Of a stretch of DNA of 64,000 bases, positions 1-8,056 are shown piece after piece. The position numbers were made by a program, and so were the translations under genes. This DNA is from Sphingomonas sp. Leaf208. GTDB lineage: Bacteria; Pseudomonadota; Alphaproteobacteria; Sphingomonadales; Sphingomonadaceae. Each line of letters begins with the position of its first letter. Position 1 is the stretch's first letter. The stretch covers positions 665,689 to 729,688 of the forward strand of contig NZ_LMKH01000001.1 of NCBI RefSeq assembly GCF_001421415.1, given 5' to 3'. The notes below the pieces were generated by a model that did no database searches, had not been told where the DNA came from, and saw nothing but the letters and a program-made list of their open reading frames with translations.

Positions 1-717
1 GGTCTCGCGGTCGTAAGCGCCGCTGACCGTGAGCCCGAACGGCGCGATCGCACCGGGGCGCACCGAGGCGCTGGCGGTCACGGTGTTGCCGATCGAATCG
101 TCGTAATAATCGAGCCGTTGCCCGCCTAGGCCCGCATCGCCGAACGTCGGAGTATCGACCTTGGTATAGCCGAGCCGATAGTTCGCGTTCAGCGTCACCG
201 GGCCGGCGTTGCTGGTGAAGCTGGGGCCGGCATAGACCGAATAGATCTGGCTGACGTTGCTGACATTGCCGACGAGGACGCCGGGCGCCGCGCCTCGGAT
301 ATCGGAGCGCGACCGGGTGGCGATACCGGCAGCCTCAAGCGTGAGGTTCGGCGTGACGCGGGCATCGACGCGCGCGAGGCCCGAATGGATATCATCGTCG
401 CCGAGACGATCGCCCCAGCCGAATCGATGCTCGTACCGATAGCTGACTTGGCCCGAGATACGCTGGGTCTGGACCGCTGCGTCGACGCCGGCGGCGAGGC
501 TGGTATAGGTCAGCACGTCGCCACCGTTGAGATCAGCGGACAGCGTCTGGTTTGCCTCGACATACGGATTGATCGTGATGCGGCGCGACGATTGCGCGGG
601 TTGCGTCGGCAGATCAGCCTGCGCGACGACCGGCGTGGCGGGCAGTGCCGCGAGCACGCAACCGCCGGCGATCAACGCCAACTTCCGCGCCATACGCCTG
701 GTGTGCAGTGTCCGCAT
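1..717 (-). CDS. Exosortase-locus outer-membrane beta-barrel protein (partial, C terminus off the window)
   Basis: The open frame runs from an ATG at 717 to the left edge with no stop, giving about 239 residues. The N terminus is a clear signal peptide: a basic start (MRTLHTRRMARK), a hydrophobic stretch, and an AQA cleavage site near residue 34. The mature part has alternating polar/hydrophobic strands with many aromatic residues and short turns (for example YTSLAAGVD and GQVSYRYEHRFGW), as in outer-membrane barrels. Its ATG overlaps the stop of the tyrosine-kinase gene by one base (TGATG), so it is the distal gene of the polysaccharide operon. The position matches the exosortase-associated TIGR03016-type barrel family; that assignment is inferred from context and strand pattern. 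It may act in export or anchoring of the polysaccharide at the outer membrane. Confidence 0.75.
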   Translation of the reverse strand, partial: MRTLHTRRMARKLALIAGGCVLAALPATPVVAQADLPTQPAQSSRRITINPYVEANQTLSADLNGGDVLTYTSLAAGVDAAVQTQRISGQVSYRYEHRFGWGDRLGDDDIHSGLARVDARVTPNLTLEAAGIATRSRSDIRGAAPGVLVGNVSNVSQIYSVYAGPSFTSNAGPVTLNANYRLGYTKVDTPTFGDAGLGGQRLDYYDDSIGNTVTASASVRPGAIAPFGLTVSGAYDRET

Positions 718-1811
718 CACGACGCATGCCCGTAATAGCTGCCGAACCGCGCACCGCCCTGGACGAACGACACTGCATTCAGCACGAGTTGGATATGCTC
801 GCACCCGTCGAGCAGGTTCACTGCCGCCCGCAATTCATTCTCGGGGGTGTGGTCGGCGCGGACGACGAGCATCACCTGCCCTACCCGCATCGCCAGCACC
901 GATGCCGGCGACGCCGCCAGCGCAGGGGGTGAATCGAAGATCACGACACGGCGCGGATTGGCCTCGAGCAGGCGCGCGATCACCGACTTGGTCCGCGCGC
1001 TGGCGAGCAGTTCGGTATCCATGCTGGTCTTGGACCCGGCAGGCAGGATCGAGAGATGCGGTACGTCGGTCTGGATGACGAAATCCTCGACGTCGATCCG
1101 CGTATCGCCCAGCGCATCGAGCAGTCCGGGGCCATCGGTGAGGCCGAGCTGCGCGACGACATCGGGCTTTGCGACGTCGGCATCGACCAGCAGCACTTCG
1201 GTATCACGCTCGGCGGCGATCGAGAGCGCGAGGTTGATCGCGCAGAACGTCTTGCCGTCGCCGGGGCGCGCCGAGCAGACCAGGATCATGCGCGCCTTGT
1301 CGGCGCTACCGCTCTCCGCGATCCGCGCGCCGGTGATCAGCAACTGCCGCTTGATCAGCCGGAACTCCTCGGCAAGCGGGCCGACGGGCGCGCCGGGGAC
1401 GATCATGCCGTTCGCGGCCAGCATCCCGCGATCGATCCGCACGGTGTCGGATGCTTCGTCGGGCAGGTAGAATTCGTCGGGAAGCTCGTCACCGACCGGT
1501 GCGCGCAGTTCTTCCGGGATCGCTAGGAAGGTGGGGTCGACGAATTCGTGCGGCGGCTCGGCCTCGGATAGCGGCGCAGACGCCGCAACAGGCGTTTCTT
1601 CGAGCGGCGTTTCGAACTTCGGCGACCCGGTCTCCGGCACCTCGACGACAGGGGGGACCACGGGCGCGGCCACGGGCGCAACCGGGGGCGTCTCGACCTG
1701 CGGCGGAGTCGGCACGACGGTACCGCGCAGCCGGGCGTGCGCGTTGAAATCATACACCTTGGCCGCTCGTTCGAGCAGCGAGGGTTCGCGATCAGGCTTC
1801 GTCACGGTCAT
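717..1811 (-). CDS. Exosortase-associated tyrosine autokinase (BY-kinase, CpsD/Wzc kinase-domain type)
   Basis: This is a 364-residue P-loop kinase of the bacterial tyrosine-kinase family, which phosphorylates itself and its Wzc-like partner to control polysaccharide chain length and export. A Walker A motif (PGDGKT, about 183-188), Walker A' (VLLVDAD, about 206-212) and Walker B (VVIFDSPP, about 289-296) are all visible. The N-terminal 130 residues are Pro/Val/Glu-rich and probably flexible. The C terminus holds only a YY pair instead of the long Tyr cluster of Wzc. The start follows the stop of the chain-length gene by 4 nt. A GTG two codons inside the frame (1805) has better Shine-Dalgarno spacing and could be the true start. 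It fits the XrtA-system kinase family (TIGR03018). Confidence 0.88.
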   Translation of the reverse strand: MTVTKPDREPSLLERAAKVYDFNAHARLRGTVVPTPPQVETPPVAPVAAPVVPPVVEVPETGSPKFETPLEETPVAASAPLSEAEPPHEFVDPTFLAIPEELRAPVGDELPDEFYLPDEASDTVRIDRGMLAANGMIVPGAPVGPLAEEFRLIKRQLLITGARIAESGSADKARMILVCSARPGDGKTFCAINLALSIAAERDTEVLLVDADVAKPDVVAQLGLTDGPGLLDALGDTRIDVEDFVIQTDVPHLSILPAGSKTSMDTELLASARTKSVIARLLEANPRRVVIFDSPPALAASPASVLAMRVGQVMLVVRADHTPENELRAAVNLLDGCEHIQLVLNAVSFVQGGARFGSYYGHAS

Positions 1812-1815
1812 CCCC

Positions 1816-3339
1816 CTATGCCGCCAGTCCGCGCTGGAGGATCTCGACCCCCAGCAACAGGACATAGGCGACGCCCAGTGCGGCCGTACCGCCCAGGAAC
1901 ATCTTCAACTTGTGCCGACGCTGGCCGGATTGCACGCGCGTCACCACTTCGCCGATCGACCCGATCACCGGCATGCCTGCCGCCTTTTCAAGCCGCGCGG
2001 TCGTCGCGAACGTGGATCGCAGCTGCCCCATCGCGAAGGCCGCACCGATCCCCGCCGCGAGTCCCGCGATCAGAACCCCCGTGAGTAGCAGCAATCTGTT
2101 CGGCGCGCTCGGCTTGCTCGGCATCGTCGGCGGATCGATCACGCTGAACTTCACGTGATCGCTCTGCGACTGCGCTTGACCAACGATAGCGGTCTGCTCG
2201 CGCTGTTTGAGCAGCGCGTCGTACTGGTCCTTCAGCACCTGATAATCGCGATCGATCGAGCCCTGTTCGGCGGCGACTTCCGGATCGCCCGATAGCTTCG
2301 AATTGAGCAGGTCGAGGTCGCCCTGCAACTGGCTCCGCCGCATCCGTAGCGAGGCGACCGTGGCGGTGCGATCCGCGACCATCGACTGGAGCGACGCGTA
2401 GAGCGGGTTCTGTGCGCTGCCCCCTGCACTGCCACCCGCCAGCGGCTCGCTGCGCGCCGCCGCGGTGGCCGATGCGAGCTGGCTCTTCAGCGCGATCACG
2501 TCGGGGTGGTTCTCGGTATAGCCGCGCGCGCGGGCATCGGCGAGCTGGCCCTGGATTGCCTGGAGCCGTGCGCGCGCGGGCCCGGCCGCGCCGGCGACGC
2601 CCCCCGTCCCCGCGACCGTTGCCGGCGTCCCGGCCATCTGGCCCTGGACCGCGGCAAGGCTCGACTGCGCGGCGGCGAGGTCGCCGTCGACCTGCGACAT
2701 CTGCGACCGCGCGGCGCTGATCCGGTCGCTGACCGAACCCGTGCCGGGCAGAGCGCCGAGATAGCGGTTCTGGAAGTCGGCGCGCTTGGCTTCGGCGTCG
2801 GCGAGCTGCTTCTGGCGCGAGGCGAGCTGCTGATCGAGGAAAGTCAGGCTCTGCGTCGTCTTCGAGCGATCGCCGGCGAGGTTCTGTTCGACGAACAGGT
2901 CGATCAGCTTCTGCGTGATCTGGCGCGCGAGCTTCGGCGTCGCCGCGCTCGTCGTGATCTGGAACAGATTATCCTGTTGCGACACGATCTTGATGTTCGG
3001 GGCCAGCGCCGCGACGCGGTCGGCGACGTCCCGGTCGCTCGACACGGTGTTCGCGAGATCGGTGCCGCGCACGACCTTTTCGAGGTTCACCGCCGAGATC
3101 AGCGTCGTGCGAATCGTGTCGACCGTCATCGGCGCGACCTGTGGCACGCCGTCCATGCCCGAGGGCAGGATCGTCTGCATCTGTACGAACACGCGCGCGG
3201 TCGAATCGTAGCGGCTCGGGATCTGCGACACGACCAGCCAGCCGAGCACGCACACGCCCCATGCCACCGCGAGCGCCAGCCAGCGCCGCGTCCAGATCGC
3301 ATGGAGCGCGATCCGCACCTCGTCGTAGATCCCGTTCAT
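1816..3339 (-). CDS. Exosortase-associated polysaccharide chain-length determinant (Wzz/Wzc N-terminal type)
   Basis: This 507-residue inner-membrane protein has a cytoplasmic N terminus, a first membrane helix around residues 18-38 (LALAVAWGVCVLGWLVV), and a long periplasmic part. That part has Ala/Gln-rich coiled coil around residues 150-400 (for example LDQQLASRQKQLADAEAK) and contains the GNVR-like region. Two more hydrophobic segments lie near the C terminus. This is the Wzz fold without a kinase domain; the kinase is the separate downstream gene. The family is the XrtA/PEP-CTERM chain-length protein (TIGR03007). It sets the length of the exported polysaccharide by working with the export lipoprotein and the kinase. 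It lies 10 nt downstream of the export lipoprotein gene in one operon. Confidence 0.88.
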   Translation of the reverse strand: MNGIYDEVRIALHAIWTRRWLALAVAWGVCVLGWLVVSQIPSRYDSTARVFVQMQTILPSGMDGVPQVAPMTVDTIRTTLISAVNLEKVVRGTDLANTVSSDRDVADRVAALAPNIKIVSQQDNLFQITTSAATPKLARQITQKLIDLFVEQNLAGDRSKTTQSLTFLDQQLASRQKQLADAEAKRADFQNRYLGALPGTGSVSDRISAARSQMSQVDGDLAAAQSSLAAVQGQMAGTPATVAGTGGVAGAAGPARARLQAIQGQLADARARGYTENHPDVIALKSQLASATAAARSEPLAGGSAGGSAQNPLYASLQSMVADRTATVASLRMRRSQLQGDLDLLNSKLSGDPEVAAEQGSIDRDYQVLKDQYDALLKQREQTAIVGQAQSQSDHVKFSVIDPPTMPSKPSAPNRLLLLTGVLIAGLAAGIGAAFAMGQLRSTFATTARLEKAAGMPVIGSIGEVVTRVQSGQRRHKLKMFLGGTAALGVAYVLLLGVEILQRGLAA

Positions 3340-3349
3340 CCCGATCGCC

Positions 3350-3994
3350 TCAGAACATCGATTCGGGGATGATGATCACGTCGCCCGGCGCGAGCCGGAC
3401 GTTGGCCGACGAATCGCCCTTCTTGAGCAGGTTGTTGATCTGCAACCCGAACTCGGTCTGCTTGCCGGTCGCGCGATCGTAGCGCACCAGCCGCGCCTTG
3501 TTGCCCGCCGCATACTGGCTGAGCCCGCCGACCGCGATCATCGCATCGAGCAACGTCATGTTGGCGCGGTAGGGGATCGACGCGGGCTTCTCGGTCGCAC
3601 CGACGACCCGGACCTGCTGGCTGTAGGTGCCGCTGAAATTCTCGACGATCACCGAGACGATCGGATCCTTGATATAGGCCCCCAACGCCTTCTTGATATC
3701 GTCGCTGAGCATCGCGGGGGTCTTGCCGACCGCGGGCAGGTCGTTGATCAGCGGCGTCGTGATCCGGCCGTCGGGACGCACCTGGACCTTCGACGACAGC
3801 TCGGGATTGCGCCAGACGAAGATGTTGAGCTGATCGAGCGGGCCGATCACATATTCCTCGCCCGGCAGTTCCTGCTTCGCGACGAACGAGGCGGGCGGCA
3901 GTGCGGGCGGCGTGCTGCCGGTCGTGCACGCGCCGAGCGTGGTCGCGGCGAGGCCTAGGGTCAGCAGGGATTTCGATACAGATCCGGAACGCAT
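3350..3994 (-). CDS. Polysaccharide export outer-membrane lipoprotein (Wza-like)
   Basis: This 214-residue protein begins with a lipoprotein signal (SKSLLTLGLAATTLGAC, cysteine near residue 22). A poly_export domain follows (YVIGPLDQLNIFVWRNPELS ..VRPDGRITTPLIND), then an SLBB-type segment (VRVVGATEKPASIPYRANMTLLD is its first strand region). The start was set at 3994 because AGGAG sits 9 nt upstream and it places the lipobox correctly; longer upstream frames lack a signal. It forms the outer-membrane exit channel for the polymer whose length is set by the downstream Wzz-type gene. It matches the XrtA-system export protein (TIGR03027). It opens the four-gene export operon, and the 140 nt upstream presumably hold its promoter, though I could not identify one confidently. 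Confidence 0.88.
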   Translation of the reverse strand: MRSGSVSKSLLTLGLAATTLGACTTGSTPPALPPASFVAKQELPGEEYVIGPLDQLNIFVWRNPELSSKVQVRPDGRITTPLINDLPAVGKTPAMLSDDIKKALGAYIKDPIVSVIVENFSGTYSQQVRVVGATEKPASIPYRANMTLLDAMIAVGGLSQYAAGNKARLVRYDRATGKQTEFGLQINNLLKKGDSSANVRLAPGDVIIIPESMF

Positions 3995-4134
3995 GGGTAA
4001 CTTTCTCCTGGCGCCGCACCGTCCATCGGTTGCCCGACGGGCGGCTAACTCAGCCTTCGCTATGCAAGTAACAGGTGAAGATAGCGTTAGGAGCGCCCCG
4101 TAACCATGCCCCGCCAAGACACTGCAACTGCGCC

Positions 4135-5361
4135 TTATATACCAGTAACGATCTCGGACGCTGGTGGATGCCCGAGAAACGCAGTCGGGCTGGCGCTCGC
4201 CCCGTAGGCGCCGGCCATGAAGATCGCGATCAGGTCGCCGACGTGGACGGGGGGGAGCGCGACCTTGTCGCCGAGCCGGTCGAGCGGGGTGCAGAGCGGG
4301 CCGACGACGGAGACGGTTTCGGTTGGGGCGTGGCCCATCCGCGCGGCGACCGCGATCGGGTAGTTGCGGCGGACGACGGTGCCGAAATTGCCGCTGGCGG
4401 CGAGCTGGTGGTTGAGGCCGCCGTCGACGACGACGAAGGTCTCGCCCTGGCTCAGCTTTATGTCGATGACGCGGGTGAGGTAGACGCCGGCTTCGGCGAC
4501 GAGCCAGCGGCCGAGTTCGATCGCGAATCGGGTTTTGGCGAGGATCGCGGGGCGGGATGCGAGCGCTTCGGCCAGCGCCTTGCCGACCCGTTCGACGTCG
4601 AGCGTCGCGTCGCCGGCGAAGTACGGCACGCCGAAGCCGCCACCAAGATTGACGAGCGGCGGTGCGACGCTCGCCTCCTCGGCCAACCGCGCCGCGAGCG
4701 CGATCGTCGCGGCCTGCGTCTCGATGATCGCACCGGCATCGAGCGCTTGGCTGCCGGCGTAGATGTGGAACCCGCGCCAGTCCGCGCCCGCTGCGACGAT
4801 CGCTTTCACAAGCGCTGCCGCCCGTACCGCATCGACTCCGAACGGCGATGCGCGACCGCCCATTCGCATGCCCGAACCGCGGAGTTCGATGTCGGGGTTT
4901 ACGCGGACCGCCATGTGCGGTGTTTGTCCGAGGCGGTCGCCGATCGCGAACGCCCGTGCCGCCTCGCCTTCCGATTCGACGTTGAGCGTGGCGCCGGCGG
5001 TGATCGCGGCGGCGAGTTCGTCGTCACGCTTGCCGGGCCCGGCGAAACTGATCGAGACAGCCGGTTTGACCGCTAGCGCTTTCGCAAGTTCGCCCGATGA
5101 GGCGACGTCGAGCCCGTCGACCAGCGGCGCGATGGCGGTCAGCAGGTCGGCGTGTGGATTGGCCTTGATGGCGTAATGGAGGTCGATCGCCGGCATCGCT
5201 GCACGAAACCACGCGATGCGGGCAGCGACGATCGCCATGTCGTAGACGAACAACGGCGTGTCGCCAGTGTACGCGGCCCAGTCGTCAGCCGTCCGTCCGC
5301 TGATTATCAGCGAACCATTTTGCTGCGCGAACTCCCGAGGAAGGGGACCCATCGGTTTCAT
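4135..5361 (-). CDS. PLP-dependent decarboxylase, exosortase A system-associated
   Basis: This 408-residue fold-III (alanine racemase-like barrel) decarboxylase belongs to the ornithine/diaminopimelate decarboxylase group. The PLP lysine lies in YAIKANPH (about residue 66), the phosphate-binding glycine loop is NLGGGFGVPY, and the partner-subunit cysteine lies in VGPLCTPLD. The ATG at 5361 overlaps the TGA of the acyl-CoA ligase (ATGA) and has AGGAGGGG upstream. A longer upstream frame merely reads through a palindromic repeat and was rejected. In XrtA loci this gene (TIGR03099) accompanies a ligase (TIGR03098) and an acyl carrier protein. The substrate is unknown; I infer that it makes an amine or decarboxylated amino acid used by the neighbouring ligase and carrier. 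Confidence 0.85.
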   Translation of the reverse strand: MKPMGPLPREFAQQNGSLIISGRTADDWAAYTGDTPLFVYDMAIVAARIAWFRAAMPAIDLHYAIKANPHADLLTAIAPLVDGLDVASSGELAKALAVKPAVSISFAGPGKRDDELAAAITAGATLNVESEGEAARAFAIGDRLGQTPHMAVRVNPDIELRGSGMRMGGRASPFGVDAVRAAALVKAIVAAGADWRGFHIYAGSQALDAGAIIETQAATIALAARLAEEASVAPPLVNLGGGFGVPYFAGDATLDVERVGKALAEALASRPAILAKTRFAIELGRWLVAEAGVYLTRVIDIKLSQGETFVVVDGGLNHQLAASGNFGTVVRRNYPIAVAARMGHAPTETVSVVGPLCTPLDRLGDKVALPPVHVGDLIAIFMAGAYGASASPTAFLGHPPASEIVTGI

Positions 5362-6998
5362 GACGCACTCCCCTCCTTGTTCCCCCGCGAAGGCGGGGGC
5401 CCAGACTGGACTCCCGCCTTCGCGGGAGAACAAGCTTTCACCTCCGACGCAATGGCAGACCGGTCCAGCTTCCCATTGGCATTACGCGGTAATTCGTCCC
5501 GCCAGAGGTATATCCCCGGCTGCATGAAGCTCGGTAGAGCTGTCCGCAATCGCGCCCGCAACGCCGGCTCCTCACCCGCATCCCCGGCCAGCATCACGAC
5601 GATCGCCTGCCCCAGCCGCTCGTCCGGCACACCGACTGCGACTGCCTCGCGCGCTTCGCCGCCTGCCAGCACCGCCTCCTCGATTTCGAGCGGGCTGATC
5701 CGGTTGCCTGCGCTCTTGATCATCTCGTCATCGCGGCCGACGAATCGGAGCAGGCCGTCCTGGCCCTCGACGACGGTATCCCCCGACCAGACCGCCATGC
5801 CGCTGCCACCGGGCGCCGGGCGGAACCGCTCCCTCGTCCGCTCCGCGTCCTGCCAATAGCCTTGCGCGACGAGTGGCCCCGAATGCACGAGTTCCCCCGC
5901 CTCCCCCGGCGCAGCGCGCGTGCCGCCGGGTTTCACCACCGAAACCTCGGCGAACGGGATTGCACGCCCCATCGCGTCGGGATGCGTATCGATCAGCGCC
6001 GGGTCGAGATACGTCGATCGGAACGCCTCGGTCAGTCCGTACATCGCGTACACTTCCGCCGCCGGGAACCGCTCCCGCAGGCCCCGCACGAGTCGCGGCG
6101 TCAGTGCGCCGCCCGAGTTGGTCAGCCGCTTCAGCCGAGCGGCGGTTTCCACCGGCCACTCCGCTTCCAGTAGCTGAACCCACAAGGGCGGCACGCCCGC
6201 CAAGGTCGTCGCCTCGACCCGCTCGACCGCCTTCACCACGTCGCGTGCGACGAGGTAGTCGAGCGGCGCTACCGACGCGCCGGCTGCCCATGTGGAGAAT
6301 AGCTGGTTCTGGCCGTAGTCGAACGACAAAGGGAGTACGCCGAGTACGCGGTCTTCAGACGTCAGCTCTAGATAGTGCGCGACGGAGATCGCGCCGAGCC
6401 ACAGGTTGGCATGGCTTAGCATCACGCCCTTGGGCCGGCCGGTGGAGCCGGACGTGTAGAGGATCGCGGCCAGGGTATCGGGGTCGGCGTCGGAGGGACC
6501 CATCATTCCATTCCCCCGCGAAGGCGGGAGGCCAGGAATCACGGGCGTCGCGCTCTGCAATCCTGGGCCCCCGCGTTCGCGAGGGAAAAGAGAAAGAAGA
6601 TCGGCCTCGTCCACGATCGCGCAGCCATCCGGTACGTCGCCATCGTCTAGCGTCCCGGCCCGCGCGCTTTGGGTCACCAGTAGGCGAGCGCCGCTATCCC
6701 CCAGGATATGCGCGACCTGCGCTCGGCGGAGCAGAGGGTTGACCGGGACATGCACCAGCCCCGCTCGCGCCACGGCGAGCGGCATCAGGCAGGCGATGCG
6801 CGTCTTCGGTAGCCACGTCGCGACGCGGTCGCCCACCGACAGCCCTCGGCCAGCGAGCCACCCCGCCAATGCACCGACCCCTGCCTCAAGCTCGGCAAAC
6901 GTCATCGCCCCCGCCTTGTCGACCAGCGCGACGGCATCCGGCGCGCCACGCAGCGCGATGTGGTCGATAGGGTACGGCTTGGGGTCGAGCGCGATCAT
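5358..6998 (-). CDS. Acyl-CoA ligase (AMP-forming), exosortase A system-associated, with two in-frame repeat insertions
   Basis: This 546-residue adenylate-forming enzyme shows the ATP-binding motif YTSGSTGRPKG (about residues 176-186), YGLTEA, a VVWSGDT-like A7 region (AVWSGDT), the GRDDEMIKSAGNR hinge and the catalytic lysine motif NANGKLDRS near the C terminus. It should activate a carboxylic or amino acid as the adenylate and pass it to the adjacent acyl carrier protein. The family is TIGR03098. Oddly, two copies of the same palindromic repeat family are translated inside it: residues about 137-163, just before the ATP motif, and residues about 522-541 at the C-terminal end. Removing the first brings the length close to that usual for the family. 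It diverges from the ACP gene, so 6999-7091 holds both promoters. Confidence 0.87.
   Translation of the reverse strand: MIALDPKPYPIDHIALRGAPDAVALVDKAGAMTFAELEAGVGALAGWLAGRGLSVGDRVATWLPKTRIACLMPLAVARAGLVHVPVNPLLRRAQVAHILGDSGARLLVTQSARAGTLDDGDVPDGCAIVDEADLLSLFPRERGGPGLQSATPVIPGLPPSRGNGMMGPSDADPDTLAAILYTSGSTGRPKGVMLSHANLWLGAISVAHYLELTSEDRVLGVLPLSFDYGQNQLFSTWAAGASVAPLDYLVARDVVKAVERVEATTLAGVPPLWVQLLEAEWPVETAARLKRLTNSGGALTPRLVRGLRERFPAAEVYAMYGLTEAFRSTYLDPALIDTHPDAMGRAIPFAEVSVVKPGGTRAAPGEAGELVHSGPLVAQGYWQDAERTRERFRPAPGGSGMAVWSGDTVVEGQDGLLRFVGRDDEMIKSAGNRISPLEIEEAVLAGGEAREAVAVGVPDERLGQAIVVMLAGDAGEEPALRARLRTALPSFMQPGIYLWRDELPRNANGKLDRSAIASEVKACSPAKAGVQSGPPPSRGNKEGSAS
5376..5434 (+). repeat. Palindromic repeat, family B copy, at the 3' end of the acyl-CoA ligase gene
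   Basis: CTTGTTCCCCCGCGAAGGCG and CGCCTTCGCGGGAGAACAAG arms around CCCAGACTGGACT. The translation supplies about 20 of the last 25 residues of the ligase (KAGVQSGPPPSRGN) and ends just before the decarboxylase start. Confidence 0.92.
6511..6589 (+). repeat. Palindromic repeat, family B copy, inside the acyl-CoA ligase gene
   Basis: TTCCCCCGCGAAGGCGGGAG left and CCCCCGCGTTCGCGAGGGAA right arms with a CCAGGAAT..ATCCTGGG inner pair. In frame in the ligase as residues about 137-163. Confidence 0.92.
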
Positions 6999-7091
6999 GC
7001 GCCCCTAATAGCGCCAAGCCCCGTTAGCGCGAACCCGTTGCCGAATTCACCCCCACACGCTAGCGGGGCCGGGTTCCTAACCGTTCAGGCG

Positions 7092-7370
7092 ATGCTCGTG
7101 ATCTTCGAAGGCACTTCCCAAGTCGAAACGACGGTACGCGCCGTCCTGGCCGATATCCTCGGTCTCAGCGCCGATCGCGTCGCTGCGTTCACGCCGGACA
7201 CGCCGCTGTTCGGCGCGCTGCCCGAGCTCGATTCGATGGCGGTGGCAAGCGTGCTGACCGAACTCGAAGACCGGCTCGGCATCCTGATCGAGGACGACGA
7301 GATCGATGGCGAGATGCTCGAGACGTTCGGCGCGCTGGTGACGTTTGCCGCGGGTAAAGCGCTGGTCTAG
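7092..7370 (+). CDS. Acyl carrier protein, exosortase A system-associated
   Basis: This is a 92-residue acyl/peptidyl carrier protein. The phosphopantetheine site is the serine in LPELDSMAVASV (Ser48), preceded by the usual acidic helix and followed by a helix-rich acidic tail (LEDRLGILIEDDEIDGE). The ATG at 7092 was chosen because a carrier domain should begin at about MLVIFEG; the longer upstream frame reads back into the ligase promoter. It probably carries the group activated by the divergently encoded ligase. The hydrolase gene follows after 8 nt, so the plus-strand genes form one unit of ACP, hydrolase 2 and hydrolase 1. Confidence 0.85.
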   Translation: MLVIFEGTSQVETTVRAVLADILGLSADRVAAFTPDTPLFGALPELDSMAVASVLTELEDRLGILIEDDEIDGEMLETFGALVTFAAGKALV

Positions 7371-7378
7371 CTTCGACC

Positions 7379-8056
7379 ATGATGTCCGGTCTGCGCTTCG
7401 ATACATATGACTGGACCGGTGGCCGCGAAGCGATGCTCCGATTCGGCCCCGATACCGGCCCGATCGTCATCGCCGCCCTCCCCTTGTTCGAGGAAGCGAA
7501 TCGCACACGCCAGTTCGCCTGCACGATCCTGCGCGCGCTGGTAGGCCACGGGATCGCCAGCGTCCTCCCCGACTTTCCCGGCACCGGTGAGAGCGAGGTC
7601 GCGACCGTAGAAGCCAGACTGTCCGACCAGCGCAGAGCCTATACCGATCTATCCCAACACCTTGGCACGCGAAGTTATGCGCTTTCGATAAGAAGCGGGG
7701 CGCTTCTCGATGTCGACGCGGACGTCGCCGGTCGCTGGCAACTTGCACCTCAGACGGGCGGGAACCTCGTCCGAGACCTCGAACGTACGCGCGCCACCGG
7801 CAAATCCGCCCGCGCGCCCGAGGGCGAATACGCAGGCAACCATGTGTCCCTCGATATGCTCGACGAATTGCGCGGCGCCACACCGCGTGACGATGGCCGA
7901 TACCGGGTCGTGCGCCTGGATACCGATCCCCGGCCCTCCGATGCGACCTATGCCGGCGCACCGCTCTGGCGCCGATCGGAACCGGATAACGATGTCGTTC
8001 TCGCACAGCACCTTGCGGACGATATCTCGTACTGGATCGCATCGTGCGAAGGCTGA
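7379..8056 (+). CDS. Alpha/beta hydrolase (exosortase A system-associated hydrolase 2 type)
   Basis: This 225-residue protein has an alpha/beta-hydrolase look. It has an early strand-turn APLP-like region (VIAALPLFEEANRTRQF), a DFPGTGES turn corresponding to the DxxGxGxS segment after strand 4, and a candidate nucleophile elbow SIRSGA. The pattern matches the XrtA hydrolase 2 family (TIGR03101), whose substrate is unknown. Two ATG codons occur in tandem at 7379 and 7382 and either may be used. The gene follows the ACP by 8 nt and overlaps hydrolase 1 by 13 nt, indicating translational coupling. A role in releasing or editing ACP- or CoA-bound intermediates is only inferred. Confidence 0.72.
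   Translation: MMSGLRFDTYDWTGGREAMLRFGPDTGPIVIAALPLFEEANRTRQFACTILRALVGHGIASVLPDFPGTGESEVATVEARLSDQRRAYTDLSQHLGTRSYALSIRSGALLDVDADVAGRWQLAPQTGGNLVRDLERTRATGKSARAPEGEYAGNHVSLDMLDELRGATPRDDGRYRVVRLDTDPRPSDATYAGAPLWRRSEPDNDVVLAQHLADDISYWIASCEG

Noticed and set aside
1..717. Small plus- and minus-strand frames of 60-116 codons at the left edge
   Set aside because: They are shadows of the partial outer-membrane barrel gene, which has a signal peptide and overlaps the next gene by a single base.
4135..5433. Longer N terminus for the PLP decarboxylase starting in the repeat
   Set aside because: The extension is the translation of a palindromic repeat. The ATG at 5361 has a strong ribosome site and overlaps the ligase stop.
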